From Nocardioides astragali (GTDB lineage: Bacteria > Actinomycetota > Actinomycetes > Propionibacteriales > Nocardioidaceae): a DNA stretch of 64,000 nt. The stretch covers positions 143,627 to 207,626 of the forward strand of contig NZ_JAFMZM010000003.1 of the NCBI RefSeq assembly GCF_024436375.1. The letters run 5' to 3'. The notes beneath the pieces were generated by a model that saw only the letters and a list, made by a program, of their open reading frames with translations, made no database searches and was not told where the DNA came from. Positions 34,366 to 43,259 of this stretch are shown here, one piece after another. Each line of letters begins with the position of its first letter. Positions within the stretch are counted from its first letter, which is position 1. Position numbers and translations under genes: made by a program.

Positions 34366-34929
34366 TCACGTCTCGCGTACGGGCTCCACGACCTCGAGCC
34401 GCTCGAGCAGGAAGAGCAGCGCCGCGGCGAAGGGGTTCGTCGCGGTCTCCTCCCGCACCCGCGCGAAGTCGACCTGCTCGCGCAACGCGCGGACCACCGG
34501 GATCATCGCCCCGAAGTCGCAGTAGTGCTCGTCGAGGGCGAGCATCTTCTGCACGACGACCTCGGTCGCGGACAGCACCGGCATCTCCACGGACAGGACC
34601 TCCAGGACGTCGGCGTCCTCCACGACCGCGCGCTCGGCGGGGCCGCTGGAGTGCCGGTGGATCAGGTCCACCATGGCGCCGTCGCTATAGACCTTGAAGA
34701 GCCAGTCCTCCGGCGGATGGACGACCTCGAGCCCGTTCGCCTCGAGGCACTCCTCGACCTGGTCCACGTCCTCGGCCGCGATGAGGAAGTCCACGTCGTG
34801 GTCGGGCTCTGGGCCACCGCGTGCCCAGACCGCGTAGCCGCCCGTCAGCGCGAAGGGGACACCGGACTGCTTCAACGCCACGGCGACGCGCTTCAGCGCC
34901 TCGCGCAGGGCCTCCTGGGAACCGTCCAT
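34366..34929 (-). CDS. nucleotidyltransferase-fold protein
   Basis: About 187 residues. FALTGGYAVWARGGPEPDHDVDFLIAAED is the pol-beta nucleotidyltransferase core (GG followed by DxD), then EVVHPPEDWLFKVYSDGAMVDLIHR. This resembles the DUF6036/MNT-like or aminoglycoside-nucleotidyltransferase-like stand-alone proteins. ATG at 34929 is used; an in-frame ATG at 34953 is an alternative. No HEPN partner gene is adjacent. The start is 56 bases from the divergent endonuclease/phosphatase gene. Substrate unknown. Confidence 0.65.
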   Translation of the reverse strand: MDGSQEALREALKRVAVALKQSGVPFALTGGYAVWARGGPEPDHDVDFLIAAEDVDQVEECLEANGLEVVHPPEDWLFKVYSDGAMVDLIHRHSSGPAERAVVEDADVLEVLSVEMPVLSATEVVVQKMLALDEHYCDFGAMIPVVRALREQVDFARVREETATNPFAAALLFLLERLEVVEPVRET

Positions 34930-34984
34930 GCCGGGCAGGTACCCGTCATGCATGACTTCACGCCCGATGGGGCACGAGGGGGAG

Positions 34985-35788
34985 ATGCGACTCGCCAGCT
35001 TCAACATCCTGCACGCGCGCTCGCAGCAGGACGATCGCGTGGACATCGACCGCTTCGCCGCGGCCATCGCGTCCCTGGACGCCGACGTGCTCGCGCTCCA
35101 GGAGGTCGACCGCTACCAGTCCCGCTCCTCGGACGCCGATCTCACCGCGGTCGCCGCTGACGCCATGGGCGCCCCGGAGCACCGGTTCGTCGCGGCGCTG
35201 TCCGGCGTGCCTGGCGCGACCTGGATGGCCGCGGACGGCAACGAGCAGCCTGACAGCGCGGCGTACGGCATCGCGCTGCTCTCCCGCTACCCGGTGCACG
35301 CCTGGCACACCGTCCGCCTGGCCCCGGTCCCGCTCAAGTTTCCGATGTGGTTCAAGGGCTCGCGCCGCCCCGAGCTGATCCGCGACGAGCCGCGCGTGGC
35401 GGTCGCGGCCGCCGTCGAGACACCCCACGGCATGGTGACGGTCGCCGACGTGCACCTCACCTTCGTCGAGTGGTGGAACGGCCGTCAGCTGGCGCTGGTG
35501 CGCGACTCGCTGGCGACCGCGAACCGCCCGCTCGTGCTGATGGGCGACCTCAACATGGGGCCGGCACGGGCGGCGCGCATCACGGGGATGCGACCGCTGG
35601 TGTCCCAGCCGACCTTCCCGGCGCACACGCCGCGCATGCAGCTCGACCACGTCCTGCTCGACGGCGACCTGCCGACGGCTACCGGTCGCGCGGTCGAGAT
35701 GCCGCTGTCGGACCACCGGGCTTTGGTGGTCGACGTGTCCGACCGACGTCGTCCGAATCCGTCGCACTCGTCTCAGGAGGCGTGGTGA
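34985..35788 (+). CDS. endonuclease/exonuclease/phosphatase family protein
   Basis: 267 residues. Catalytic elements of the EEP fold: LASFNILHAR, DVLALQEVDRYQ (metal-binding Glu), VTVADVHLTF, LVLMGDLNMGP (Asp/Asn pair) and LSDHRALVVDV (catalytic Asp-His). No signal peptide is seen. ATG at 34985 has a strong SD (GAGGGGGAG). The substrate could be DNA, an inositol phosphate or a phospholipid. The last codons overlap the next gene (GTGA). Confidence 0.8.
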   Translation: MRLASFNILHARSQQDDRVDIDRFAAAIASLDADVLALQEVDRYQSRSSDADLTAVAADAMGAPEHRFVAALSGVPGATWMAADGNEQPDSAAYGIALLSRYPVHAWHTVRLAPVPLKFPMWFKGSRRPELIRDEPRVAVAAAVETPHGMVTVADVHLTFVEWWNGRQLALVRDSLATANRPLVLMGDLNMGPARAARITGMRPLVSQPTFPAHTPRMQLDHVLLDGDLPTATGRAVEMPLSDHRALVVDVSDRRRPNPSHSSQEAW

Positions 35789-36459
35789 AGCTCCTTCTCA
35801 CGTCCGGAGGCATCACGAACGAGAGCATCCGCGACGCTCTGGTCGATCTGCTGGGCAAGCCGATCTCCGCGTCCCACGCGCTCTGCATCCCCACGGCGCA
35901 GTGGGGCCACCCGATGCTCGGGCCCGCCACGGTACGACGCTCCGTCGCCGGCGAGCCTCCGTTCGACAGGATGGCCAGCCTGGGCTGGGCGTCCTTGGGC
36001 GTCCTCGAGCTCACCGCGCTGCCCAGCATCGGCGAGGAGCGGTGGGTGGCGTGGGTCCGAGAGGCCGACGTGCTGCTGGTGGACGGCGGCGACACGACGT
36101 ACCTGTGCCACTGGATGCGGGAGTCAGGGCTGTCGCGGGTCATGGCGTCGCTGCCCGAGACGGTCTGGGTCGGGATGAGTGCCGGCAGCATGGTGATGAC
36201 ACCGCGGATCGGTGACGACTTCGTCTCGTGGCCGTCCGCCCCGGACGACCGCGCGCTCGGGGTCGTCGACTTCTCGATCTACCCCCACCTGGACCACGAG
36301 CAGATGCCGGGGAACACGTTGGCCGAGGCGGAGAGATGGGCGGCCGACATCGCAGGTCCGGCGTACGCGATCGACGACCAGACCGCCATCAAGGTGACCG
36401 AGGGCAGGGTCGAGGTCATCTCCGAGGGACACTGGAAGGCCTTCCCGGCAGGACCTTGA
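35785..36459 (+). CDS. peptidase E-like (S51/type 1 glutamine amidotransferase-like) protein
   Basis: 224 residues. LLLTSGGITNESIRDALVDLL, VLLVDGGDTTYLCHWMRESGL and VGMSAGSMVMTP (nucleophile Ser in GxSAG) match the dipeptidase E/cyanophycinase-like S51 family, which hydrolyses N-terminal aspartyl dipeptides. The GTG start overlaps the preceding stop, with SD CAGGAGG, so the two genes are coupled. Confidence 0.8.
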   Translation: MKLLLTSGGITNESIRDALVDLLGKPISASHALCIPTAQWGHPMLGPATVRRSVAGEPPFDRMASLGWASLGVLELTALPSIGEERWVAWVREADVLLVDGGDTTYLCHWMRESGLSRVMASLPETVWVGMSAGSMVMTPRIGDDFVSWPSAPDDRALGVVDFSIYPHLDHEQMPGNTLAEAERWAADIAGPAYAIDDQTAIKVTEGRVEVISEGHWKAFPAGP

Positions 36460-36484
36460 GGGCCACGCTGAACGAGTCGGTGTC

Positions 36485-37192
36485 TCAGCTCTTCTTCGCA
36501 GCGGACACGTCGACGCAGACGATTCCCTTGTTGCCGTCCTGGTCGGCGATCACGGTGTGCGAGGGCGCGTTGCTGTCGTCGACGACGGTCCCGCCGGCGG
36601 CGACGGCGGCGGCGACCCGTTGCTCGGCCACTTCGGGCGCCACGTAGACCTCGATGTGGAACCGCCGCCCCGCGGTCTCGTGCTCGTCGGCGTCCCCGAA
36701 CCACAGATTCGGCACGCGTGCCGTTGCGTCCCGGATCTCGTCGCTGGGGGTTCCCCGGCCTTGGGCCTCAGCGCTTCCGGTCAGCAGCGCGGCCCACACC
36801 GGGGCGATGGCCGCAGAGTCCGCCGTGTCGAGGCCGAGCTCGATGTGGCTGACCGAGCCCGGGTCAGACGTGAGCTGGTGGTCGGCGGCGACCTCGGTGA
36901 TCCGTCGCGCAAGGTCGACGTCCTGCTGGGTCACCCATTCGACGACGTGTTCAGTGCCCTCGTCGTCGCGGTAGATCGCGTCGTCACTGACCAGCTTGAA
37001 GTCGACGTACCCCTTGCCGATCGACACGCGCGGGTGGTGGCCGAGCGCGTCGCCCGCCTCGCCCACCGCGGCGACGAACCGTGCGCCGGCAGCGAAGTCG
37101 TCGACCACGTACCGGGCGTGCAGTCCCTGAGCGAGCTTGCGCCAGTCGGTCAGATCGGCCTCGGCGATCTTGTCACCCCTCAGCATGTCCAT
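36485..37192 (-). CDS. pterin-4a-carbinolamine dehydratase-like/VOC fusion protein
   Basis: 235 residues. Residues 1-100 (ADLTDWRKLAQGLHARYVVDDFAAGARFVAAVGEAGDALGHHPRVSIGKGYVDFKLVSD) match pterin-4a-carbinolamine dehydratase, including the GHHP motif that holds the active-site His pair. Residues about 110-230 form a glyoxalase/VOC-like domain (VSHIELGLDTADS..., RRFHIEVYVAPEVAEQRVAAAVAAGGTVVDD). ATG at 37192 follows TAGGGT by 8 bases on the minus strand, a leaderless pattern. No aromatic amino-acid hydroxylase is nearby. The role of the fusion is unknown. Confidence 0.75.
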   Translation of the reverse strand: MDMLRGDKIAEADLTDWRKLAQGLHARYVVDDFAAGARFVAAVGEAGDALGHHPRVSIGKGYVDFKLVSDDAIYRDDEGTEHVVEWVTQQDVDLARRITEVAADHQLTSDPGSVSHIELGLDTADSAAIAPVWAALLTGSAEAQGRGTPSDEIRDATARVPNLWFGDADEHETAGRRFHIEVYVAPEVAEQRVAAAVAAGGTVVDDSNAPSHTVIADQDGNKGIVCVDVSAAKKS

Positions 37193-37286
37193 ACGCTGGG
37201 ACCCTAGCCCCGATCCAGGCGGAGCACCCGAGCTCATCGCTTCGCGGTCGGAGCAACGATCCACGACGGGTAAGCGTCGTACTGGC

Positions 37287-37679
37287 ATGCGGCATGTCCC
37301 CGTCACCGTGACCTTGGCACTCTTGTGTGTCGCTGGCGCTGGTTGCAGCGCGGGGACGTCCGATGAGGTTTCGCGTCATGTCGGCACCTACGAGGCCACT
37401 GGCGAGGGTGGTGATGGCGCGCTGCTTGAGGGAACTGTCCAACTAGACGACGGCTGCTTCTTCGTCGAAGCCAGCACCAGCGAGCGCTTCCTCGTCTACT
37501 TCCCGGCGGACGAGGTCGAGTGGAGCGACGAGGGGCTTCGGTATGCCGTTTCGACGTATGGCACAGGCGACAGCATCGCCCTCGGCGGCGGAGGCTCCAG
37601 CGCCTCGCGGCCCGTTCCGTCGGACTGCCGTGAGCGGTTCGAGGCTTTGCCGCAGTGGACTGTCGCTCAGTCCGGCTAG
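37287..37679 (+). CDS. small putative lipoprotein
   Basis: 130 residues with an export signal (MRHVPVTVTLALLCVAGAGC, lipobox AGAG|C at about residues 16-20). The mature part is acidic with two Cys (DDGCFFVEAS and SDCRERF) that may pair, and beta-rich, suggesting a small extracytoplasmic domain. The gene is divergent from the dehydratase/VOC gene. The base composition is slightly lower in GC than its neighbours. No family recognised. Confidence 0.6.
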   Translation: MRHVPVTVTLALLCVAGAGCSAGTSDEVSRHVGTYEATGEGGDGALLEGTVQLDDGCFFVEASTSERFLVYFPADEVEWSDEGLRYAVSTYGTGDSIALGGGGSSASRPVPSDCRERFEALPQWTVAQSG

Positions 37680-37743
37680 CGCGCTGGGCCAGTCTGCCGA
37701 CGCGACCGGTACGTCCCGAGCTGATGGCGTGCAAGCCTCGCAG

Positions 37744-38529
37744 TCAGGGCGTCATCGACCAGGGCTCTGCGAACGTCACTCCGCCGCCCACTGCTGCTTC
37801 CTGCAGCTGTGCGCGTATCTCTGGCGCACGGTCCGCCTGAGAGCGGAAGTGAACGGACACGTCCGTGGGACCGGTCCCTTGGACCGAGACGAAGCCCCCG
37901 ACCGCCCGCACGAAGAACGTACGGCCGGCCCCGTCCTCTTCGGCGACCTCGACATCGTGGGCCTGCAGCGATCTGATTGCCTCGCTGACGCGAACGAGGC
38001 TCGTTCTGTCGCCCTTGCCGTTGACAGCGCCGGTTGGACCGAGAGGGGACTCGAAGAATCGGAATCCGCGTGGGCGCAACATGACTCCGGAGTCCAGCCA
38101 CCACGCAACGACTTCAGGCAGGTCGCTTCCGGCGATGTAAGTCCGGTCCCCGTCCCGCGGCAGCACATGAATGCGGCCCGTCCCTGCGTGGAAGATGATC
38201 TGGTCACCTTGCAAGGACTCGGCGACAGACATTGAGGCGAGTGCGTACGCCGGGGTGAGCTCCTCGTCTGGACCGTCGAAGAACCACGACTCCTCGACCA
38301 CGGTTCGGAAGAAGGCTTGCTTGCTCGCGAGGTCCGTCGGCGCAAACAGGCGGAGGTCGTCGTAGAACGTCCCGTCGCCGAGCGTGGTCATGAGCTCGCG
38401 GTATCCGGGCGGTAGCCGACTGTCGAGGGATTCCCCAGCGGCGTCGACGTCGGCGTCCGTCCAGAGCCTCAGCTCGTCCTTCACCAGGTAGAAGTCGCGC
38501 CAATCGGCTCTCACACAAGCCCCTCTCAT
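37744..38529 (-). CDS. SMI1/KNR4 (SUKH) domain protein
   Basis: 261 residues from ATG at 38529. The first 150 residues match the SUKH fold: DFYLVKDELRLWTDADVDAAGESLDSRLPPGYRELMTTLGDGTFYDDLRLFAPTDL, then GDQIIFHAGTGRIHVLPRDGDRTYIAGSDLPEVVAWW. The second part (KGDRTSLVRVSEAIRSLQAHDVEVAEEDGAGRTFFVRAVGG) is a separate alpha/beta region. SUKH proteins are often immunity proteins in contact-dependent toxin systems, but no toxin is visible beside it, so it would be an orphan. No signal peptide. The stop is 65 bases past the end of the small lipoprotein gene. Confidence 0.7.
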   Translation of the reverse strand: MRGACVRADWRDFYLVKDELRLWTDADVDAAGESLDSRLPPGYRELMTTLGDGTFYDDLRLFAPTDLASKQAFFRTVVEESWFFDGPDEELTPAYALASMSVAESLQGDQIIFHAGTGRIHVLPRDGDRTYIAGSDLPEVVAWWLDSGVMLRPRGFRFFESPLGPTGAVNGKGDRTSLVRVSEAIRSLQAHDVEVAEEDGAGRTFFVRAVGGFVSVQGTGPTDVSVHFRSQADRAPEIRAQLQEAAVGGGVTFAEPWSMTP

Positions 38530-38612
38530 GGTTCGGTCCACGCTACGTGAGAGACGACACCCGCCTGGCTCTCGGAGCCCTACCGGCAGGCCGGTCTGGG
38601 ACAATCACGTGC

Positions 38613-39077
38613 ATGGACTCACCGGACTCCACCAACGCCAACCCCGACGCCGACCCCCTGCTCCACCTGGCTTTCACCGGCTTGGACCACGCCATCGACA
38701 GCGTCGAGGCCAGTGGGGGTCCACTCATCCCGTTCGTTCTCGCACGCACGGGCGACCGGCTGAGTCTGCAGCGCTTCCTCACCGAACGCCTCGAGGACGG
38801 CCTGGCGGAGGTCGAGCAGCACCTGGCGGCCGTCATTGCCGGGGACCGCGGAGACCGGACCGCTGAAGTGGATGCTGACGTAGACGGCGCCTGCGGCGCT
38901 TGGGACGGCTACCTCACCGTCGAAGGCAGGCGCACCGACGCGGTGCTGGCGCGAGCCGTTGATCGCACTGGAGCCGAGGTGGTCCTGGCGCAGCGGTACG
39001 AGGTGCGCGGCCTTCTCCGCAAGACCGCGCGGCGAGTCGGCAACGCTGCACTCATTGCCGACAACCGACGCGAGTAG
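38613..39077 (+). CDS. hypothetical soluble protein
   Basis: 154 residues from ATG at 38613. Composition is acidic N-terminally and basic at the end (LLRKTARRVGNAALIADNRRE). The region TDRLSLQRFLTERLEDGLAEVEQHL is helical; VDGACGAWDGYLTVEGRRTDAVLARAVDRTGAEVVLAQRYE looks like strands. No domain family recognised. It is divergent from the SUKH gene. Confidence 0.55.
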   Translation: MDSPDSTNANPDADPLLHLAFTGLDHAIDSVEASGGPLIPFVLARTGDRLSLQRFLTERLEDGLAEVEQHLAAVIAGDRGDRTAEVDADVDGACGAWDGYLTVEGRRTDAVLARAVDRTGAEVVLAQRYEVRGLLRKTARRVGNAALIADNRRE

Positions 39078-39583
39078 CTGGTCGGCCGAACGCAGGCGCA
39101 GTTGACGCAGCGACGAACTGATGATGTGCAGCACTTCTTGCGAGACCTCCGTGCCGGTTCCTTGCGTCACCGCGAAGCGCGCCACCTCCCCTGACGAGCA
39201 GCCGGATGGGCCCCGATGCGCTCACACAGCCGATGGGCGGACCAACGTCGAGGCTGACAGCGTGTCGGCATGTACGGACTGAGCCGTGACACCGACCTGA
39301 GTCCCCTGAGCGGTTGCGCACTGACCTTTGTCGGTTTCGGCCAGCACCAGGTGCAGCTCGGCTTCTCGGGAGACACCTGAGGCGCACTACAAGAGCTACC
39401 AGATCAGCCTAGGAGACCGCCTGCTGGTTGTCTGACGCAACGCACTGATCCACCGCGACCCGTACGCCCACTCGTACCGATGTGCGCGATCTGCCTCTTG
39501 CGAGCCCGATCGAGCAGGCGAGCTGAGCCCCCGGGCGTGCCGATGGCCCCGCTGCCTGGTGCGCAGCGGGGTGTGGGGCGGGG
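39078..39583. other. gene-poor interval
   Basis: About 500 bases without an intact gene. Apart from the short ORF at 39270-39380 and short overlapping minus-strand ORFs that look random, I see nothing convincing. It borders a run of decayed sequences and is probably remnant DNA. Confidence 0.4.
39270..39380 (+). pseudogene. truncated 36-codon ORF, possibly a DUF6188-like N-terminal fragment
   Basis: ATG at 39270 gives MYGLSRDTDLSPLSGCALTF followed by VGFGQHQVQLGFSGDT and a stop. The pattern (Y-G-L-x-x-D-T-D-L-S-x-L-x-G-x-x-L-x-x-V-x-x-G-x-x-x-V-x-L-x-F) resembles the first 35 residues of small actinobacterial DUF6188-type proteins, which usually continue for another 80-100 residues. Here the frame stops early and no continuation is seen in the other frames. 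The family match is from memory. Confidence 0.3.
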
Positions 39584-40994
39584 TCATCGTCGACGCTGTT
39601 GCGCGATCCCGGGCGGGTCGAGTGGGATGGTGCCGGTGGCGTCGCGGCGGTAGCGGTGGCCGTGGGGGCTGGTCCACACGAACTCGCCGGGCCCGATGAC
39701 GTCGTAGTGCCATGCAGTGTGGGTCTTGAGGCGGTGGTGGAACCGACACAGCGCACCGAGGTTGTCGGTCTCGGTGGGTCCGGGCTGGGGTCTGCCTTCG
39801 GCCTCGGCGTCGTGGTCGTACTCGATGACAAATGGTCCACGTCGCAGCGTCTGGACGGCCGGCTGCACCAGGGAAAGACACACGTCCGGTCTCGCAGAAT
39901 GACCTGCTCGCGGATTCGGTCCGGGATCTCGTATCCGGGCGCCTCGAGGTGAGCGTTGAGGTCGATGACGGGCTTGACGGTGACCTTCGTGCGGGAGTCG
40001 CCGCACCAGGCCCGGACCTGCTCCAGCAGCAGGAGGCGTTGGCCTTCCTCGAGCCGCCCGGTCGGGGTGAACACCGTGTGGCCGTCCTCGACGGAGCGGG
40101 CGTCGAAGTGGGCGTGCAGCACCACCGCCCGCGCGGCCGGGAGGCCGTTCTGGCCGGATGCACCTGCCTGGCCTTGGTCTGGGAATGGAGGTCGAGGGCG
40201 GTCTGGGTCCGGGCGAGGTCGCCGAGGGCGGCAGCCCTTCGGGCGTCGAGGGACTCGGTGGAGCCGAGGGCCTTGCGCCGCTCGGCGCCGTGGGTCAGGA
40301 CGCGGTCGACGTCGAGGGCGTCGGCCAGGTCGACCTCCGCCTCGATCCGTACGGTGCCGGCGAAGTGGACGTCCTCGCCGTGAACCGTGACGTGCCGCGG
40401 GTCCACGGACAGGTAGCCGTCATCGGGGTCCGCCGCCGGATCCGCTGGGGCGAGCTCGAAGCGCTTGATGCTCTCTGGGACCAGCCGGTCGAGCTGGGCG
40501 GGGCCGATGCGTCCGGCGACGGCCGCGACCTGGGCATCGACCCACCCGGCCGCCTCAGGAGTCAGCGACGGGGTGGCGTGGATCGTGGCTTCGGCCACCA
40601 TCCGGGCCCGCCACGGCGCGACCCGACCCGACTGCACCTGCGCCCACAACCGCGGGAGCCGGTGCCGCAGCTCCAGGGCGTGCCCGATCAGCCGCTTCGC
40701 CGACACCGTCGAGATCCCGAGGACGGTGCCGAGCTCGGCGACGCAGAACTCCGCCACCGCCGGGCAGCCCTCACCGGCGATGGGTTCCTCGTGCTCACAT
40801 CCCGGCACGGTGAAGGTCGCCGCCATGTGGATCGACTCCGGCGGATGGAGGTCCGCCCAGCGGGCGGCGAGGTCGAGCTGACGGGCAGCTTCGGCGTTCT
40901 CGACCTCTCGCGAGGCCTTGATCGTGGCGAGCAGACCGGAGGCGTCGAGGTCTCCGACCTCTGCCTCGCGTCTCCGTGCAAGCGTCCCGATCAT
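39584..40994 (-). pseudogene. DUF222/HNH endonuclease, broken by two frameshifts
   Basis: Three minus-strand frames together spell one DUF222-HNH protein. Part 1, from ATG at 40994 (MIGTLARRREAEVGDLDASG), has the DUF222 core to about 40165. The reading then continues in another frame as SGQNGLPAARAVVLHAHFDA and onward to CVFPWCSRPSRRCDVDH. Near 39830 it shifts again to VIEYDHDAEAEGRPQPG, then TETDNLGALCRFHHRLKTHTAWHYD and HGHRYRRDATGTIPLDPPG. The HNH cysteines and histidines are intact but split between frames. TAGAAT lies 7 bases upstream of the ATG on the minus strand. Either the gene is dead or the sequence has two single-base deletions. Multicopy DUF222-HNH genes are common in this group of bacteria. 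Confidence 0.8.
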
Positions 40995-41039
40995 GTGTTC
41001 GATTCTAGAGATCGCCACTGACAATCGCCGACAGCGAGA

Positions 41040-41235
41040 TCAAACGGCTGTTGCAACGAGCCTCTTGTTGAGGGCCTGGCCGGGAGGTCTGCCATTCGAG
41101 GGTCTTGCGGGCCTGGTGTTCAGGCTCAGTGCGACGTGGTCGCATTCGGTGGTGGTGAGCTGGCGCACGTCGGCGCCCTTGGGTCAGTACTTGGCGCAGT
41201 AGTCCCGTTGGTCGAGTGGGTGTGACCTGACCAGA
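41040..41235 (-). pseudogene. IS30-family transposase C-terminal remnant
   Basis: Minus-strand reading with several frame changes gives HTHSTNG-LLRQ, then KGADVRQLTTTECDHVALSL, NTRP, RKTLEWQT and finally ALNKRLVATAV-stop at 41040. This is the end of an IS30-type transposase (TNGLLRQYFPKGTDL...LNxRPRKTLxWxTPAExL). At least three single-base indels and an in-frame stop are needed, so it is decayed. No terminal inverted repeats are found in the remaining 150 bases up to 41385, which hold nothing else recognisable. It sits directly upstream of the HNH pseudogene. Confidence 0.55.
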
Positions 41236-41385
41236 GTCGGCCGCCGCGCTTGACGGACGCTTGCGCTGCTCTTGCAGTGCCCGTGCCTCAGAGGCCGAGG
41301 TCATCAGCGAACTTCTGCTCGCGCCCCGCTACCCGACCGGGCGCCCACCGGCGCCGACAATGACCGCTAGCGCCATGCTGGGCGC

Positions 41386-42048
41386 ATGGAGATGACTCAC
41401 CCGGTTCTGGACTTTCCCGTCTACGGGCTCTCCGACGGCCCGGACGGCCCGCGGTGGCTCGACGGTGTGGAGGGCCGCCTGGGGTCTCCCGCGACCGGGG
41501 TCTGGCTGGGGCACGGGAGCACGCGGCGAGATTCCCGGCGCCCGTGGACGCAGGTGGGCACCTTCTCCGGCGACCGGTTCCCGGGTGCCGGGGTCGACGC
41601 CGACGAACGGGCTGCTGGGATAGCCGCGGTGGCAGTGGTGGACGCGACCATGCCTGACCTGGCGAACCGGCCCGACGACTACGGCCAACGGCTGCTGGAC
41701 GTCGCCTTGTCCCGAGCCGCCGGTCACACGGGGTGGCGGCAGGCGTCCTGGATGGTCGACCACCAGACCGTCTCGGCGTCGGTGCTGGACTGGGCGGGGG
41801 CCTGGGCGGCCTTCACGACCGCGCTGCCGGAGGTCGATGTCGTGGTTATCGGGTTCGGCGTCGAGCCCGCCGGGTTGGCCCTGGTCGAGGTGCGGGACGC
41901 GTCGACGTACCACTTCGACCTGGGCCGGCCGATCACCTTCCCCGACACCGTCGAGCAGGCGCGTGCCGCCGCCGGTGTCTGGTCCGACCCGGCGACCGTT
42001 GACGCCCGGTGGCCCACGCACCCTGACCACACGACCGCTCACGCCTAG
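41386..42048 (+). CDS. hypothetical protein
   Basis: 220 residues from ATG at 41386 (an ATG at 41392 is also possible). Soluble and Trp-rich (PRWLDGVEG, GWRQASWMVD, SVLDWAGAWAAF), with strands EVDVVVIGFGVEPAGLALVEVRD and DASTYHFDLG. No catalytic motif seen and no family recognised. It lies between the decayed region and the rhamnose regulator. Confidence 0.55.
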   Translation: MEMTHPVLDFPVYGLSDGPDGPRWLDGVEGRLGSPATGVWLGHGSTRRDSRRPWTQVGTFSGDRFPGAGVDADERAAGIAAVAVVDATMPDLANRPDDYGQRLLDVALSRAAGHTGWRQASWMVDHQTVSASVLDWAGAWAAFTTALPEVDVVVIGFGVEPAGLALVEVRDASTYHFDLGRPITFPDTVEQARAAAGVWSDPATVDARWPTHPDHTTAHA

Positions 42049-42098
42049 GATTTGGGCTCGCCGACGATCCTGAAGCCAGGATGGGAGCGCAAGGACTC

Positions 42099-43112
42099 TC
42101 AGCCGAGAGTGGAGCGCCGGGCCACGAGCTCGGGGAGGAAGACCAGCTGCTCGTGCACGTGCGCGGGGTTGTCGGCCTCGTCGAGGACCAGCTCGGCGGC
42201 GCGCCGCCCGAGCTCCTGCCGTGGCTGCCGCACCGAGGTCAGCGGGACGGCCGCGGCGCTGGCGTACTCGATGTCGTCGTAGCCCACGATCGCGAGGTCG
42301 CCCGGAACGGCGAGGCCCGACGTGCTCAGCTGCTGGAGCAGGCCGAGGGCGAGCAGGTCGTTGGCGCAGAACGCGGCGGACGGGCGGCGGCGTTTGGCGA
42401 GGCCCATCAACCGTTCGCCCGCCGAGCGACCCTCGACCACGGTGAGGCCGTCGGTCGGGACGACGGTCAGCTGGTCGTCGGGAAGGCCCGCCTCCTTCCA
42501 GGCGCGACGGGCGCCCTCGAGCCGGTCACGGACCTGGCCGATCGTGTCGGGCCCGCCGATGAAGGCCACGCGCGTGTGTCCCTGCTCGACGAGGTGCTCG
42601 ACGGCCAGGCGCCCGCCGAGCTCGTCGTCGACGGCGACCGAGCAGAACTGGTCGTCCTCACGGGTGCGGTCGACGATGACCAGCGGCGTGCCGTTGCGGC
42701 GTACGTCGTCCAGGACGGACGCCTGGGGATCGACGGGCGTCACCAGGATCCCCTGCACGCGCTGCTCGACGAGGTGGGCGAGGTAGTCGCCCTCCCGCGA
42801 GGCCCGGTTGTCCGAGTGGCACAGGAAGAGCCGCAGTCCGGCGGCCTCGGCGGCGCGCTCGGCACCCTCGGCGACGTCGGTGAAGAACGGGTTGCGGGCG
42901 TCGAGCAGGACGTAGGCGAGGGTCCGGCTGTGCCCGGCGCGCAGCTGGCGCGCGGACTCGTTGCGGACGAAGCCCAGGTCCTGCATGGCCTGCTCGACCC
43001 TCGCCCGCGTCTTGGGCGAGACGCGGTCAGGCCGGTTGAGGACGTTGCTGACGGTGCCCAAGGAGACGCCGGCGCGCGCGGCGACGTCTTTGACGGAATG
43101 TGCCCGTGCCAC
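42099..43112 (-). CDS. LacI-family regulator, probably of the rhamnose operon
   Basis: 337 residues. The N-terminal HTH SVKDVAARAGVSLGTVSNVLNRPDRVSPKTRARVEQAM is a textbook LacI headpiece with hinge; the rest is a periplasmic-binding-protein-like sensor (LAYVLLDARNPFFTDVAEGAERAAEAAGLRLFL, VDRTREDDQFCSVAVDDELGGRLAVEHL, LAIVGYDDIEYA). It is divergent from the rhamnose transport operon across 174 bases that contain a TTGAAA/TTTCAA palindrome, so it is inferred to repress that operon with rhamnose or a derivative as inducer. Confidence 0.88.
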   Translation of the reverse strand: MARAHSVKDVAARAGVSLGTVSNVLNRPDRVSPKTRARVEQAMQDLGFVRNESARQLRAGHSRTLAYVLLDARNPFFTDVAEGAERAAEAAGLRLFLCHSDNRASREGDYLAHLVEQRVQGILVTPVDPQASVLDDVRRNGTPLVIVDRTREDDQFCSVAVDDELGGRLAVEHLVEQGHTRVAFIGGPDTIGQVRDRLEGARRAWKEAGLPDDQLTVVPTDGLTVVEGRSAGERLMGLAKRRRPSAAFCANDLLALGLLQQLSTSGLAVPGDLAIVGYDDIEYASAAAVPLTSVRQPRQELGRRAAELVLDEADNPAHVHEQLVFLPELVARRSTLG

Positions 43113-43137
43113 CTGTGCACCTCCCCGCTGTCGGCGG

Positions 43138-43145
43138 TTGAAACG
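43138..43145. promoter_or_regulatory. possible LacI-type operator half-site near regulator start
   Basis: TTGAAACG matches the left half of the operator at 43260-43273. It lies 26 bases from the regulator start codon, placed for autoregulation. The right half is poorly conserved, so confidence is low. Confidence 0.35.
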
Positions 43146-43226
43146 ATGTGGCGGGAAGCGTACGCCATTCCCCCTCCCTGCGGCACCGGCTCAGGGATCA
43201 GCGGCGAATCTCCGCGAAGACACCTC

Positions 43227-43256
43227 TTGACACCTGTGACGGCGCTCACTTACCTT
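43227..43256 (+). promoter_or_regulatory. promoter of the rhamnose operon
   Basis: TTGACA (43227-43232) is a consensus -35 and TACCTT (43251-43256) a plausible -10 with an 18-base spacer. Transcription would start at about 43262, inside the operator palindrome. Confidence 0.65.
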
Positions 43257-43259
43257 TCG

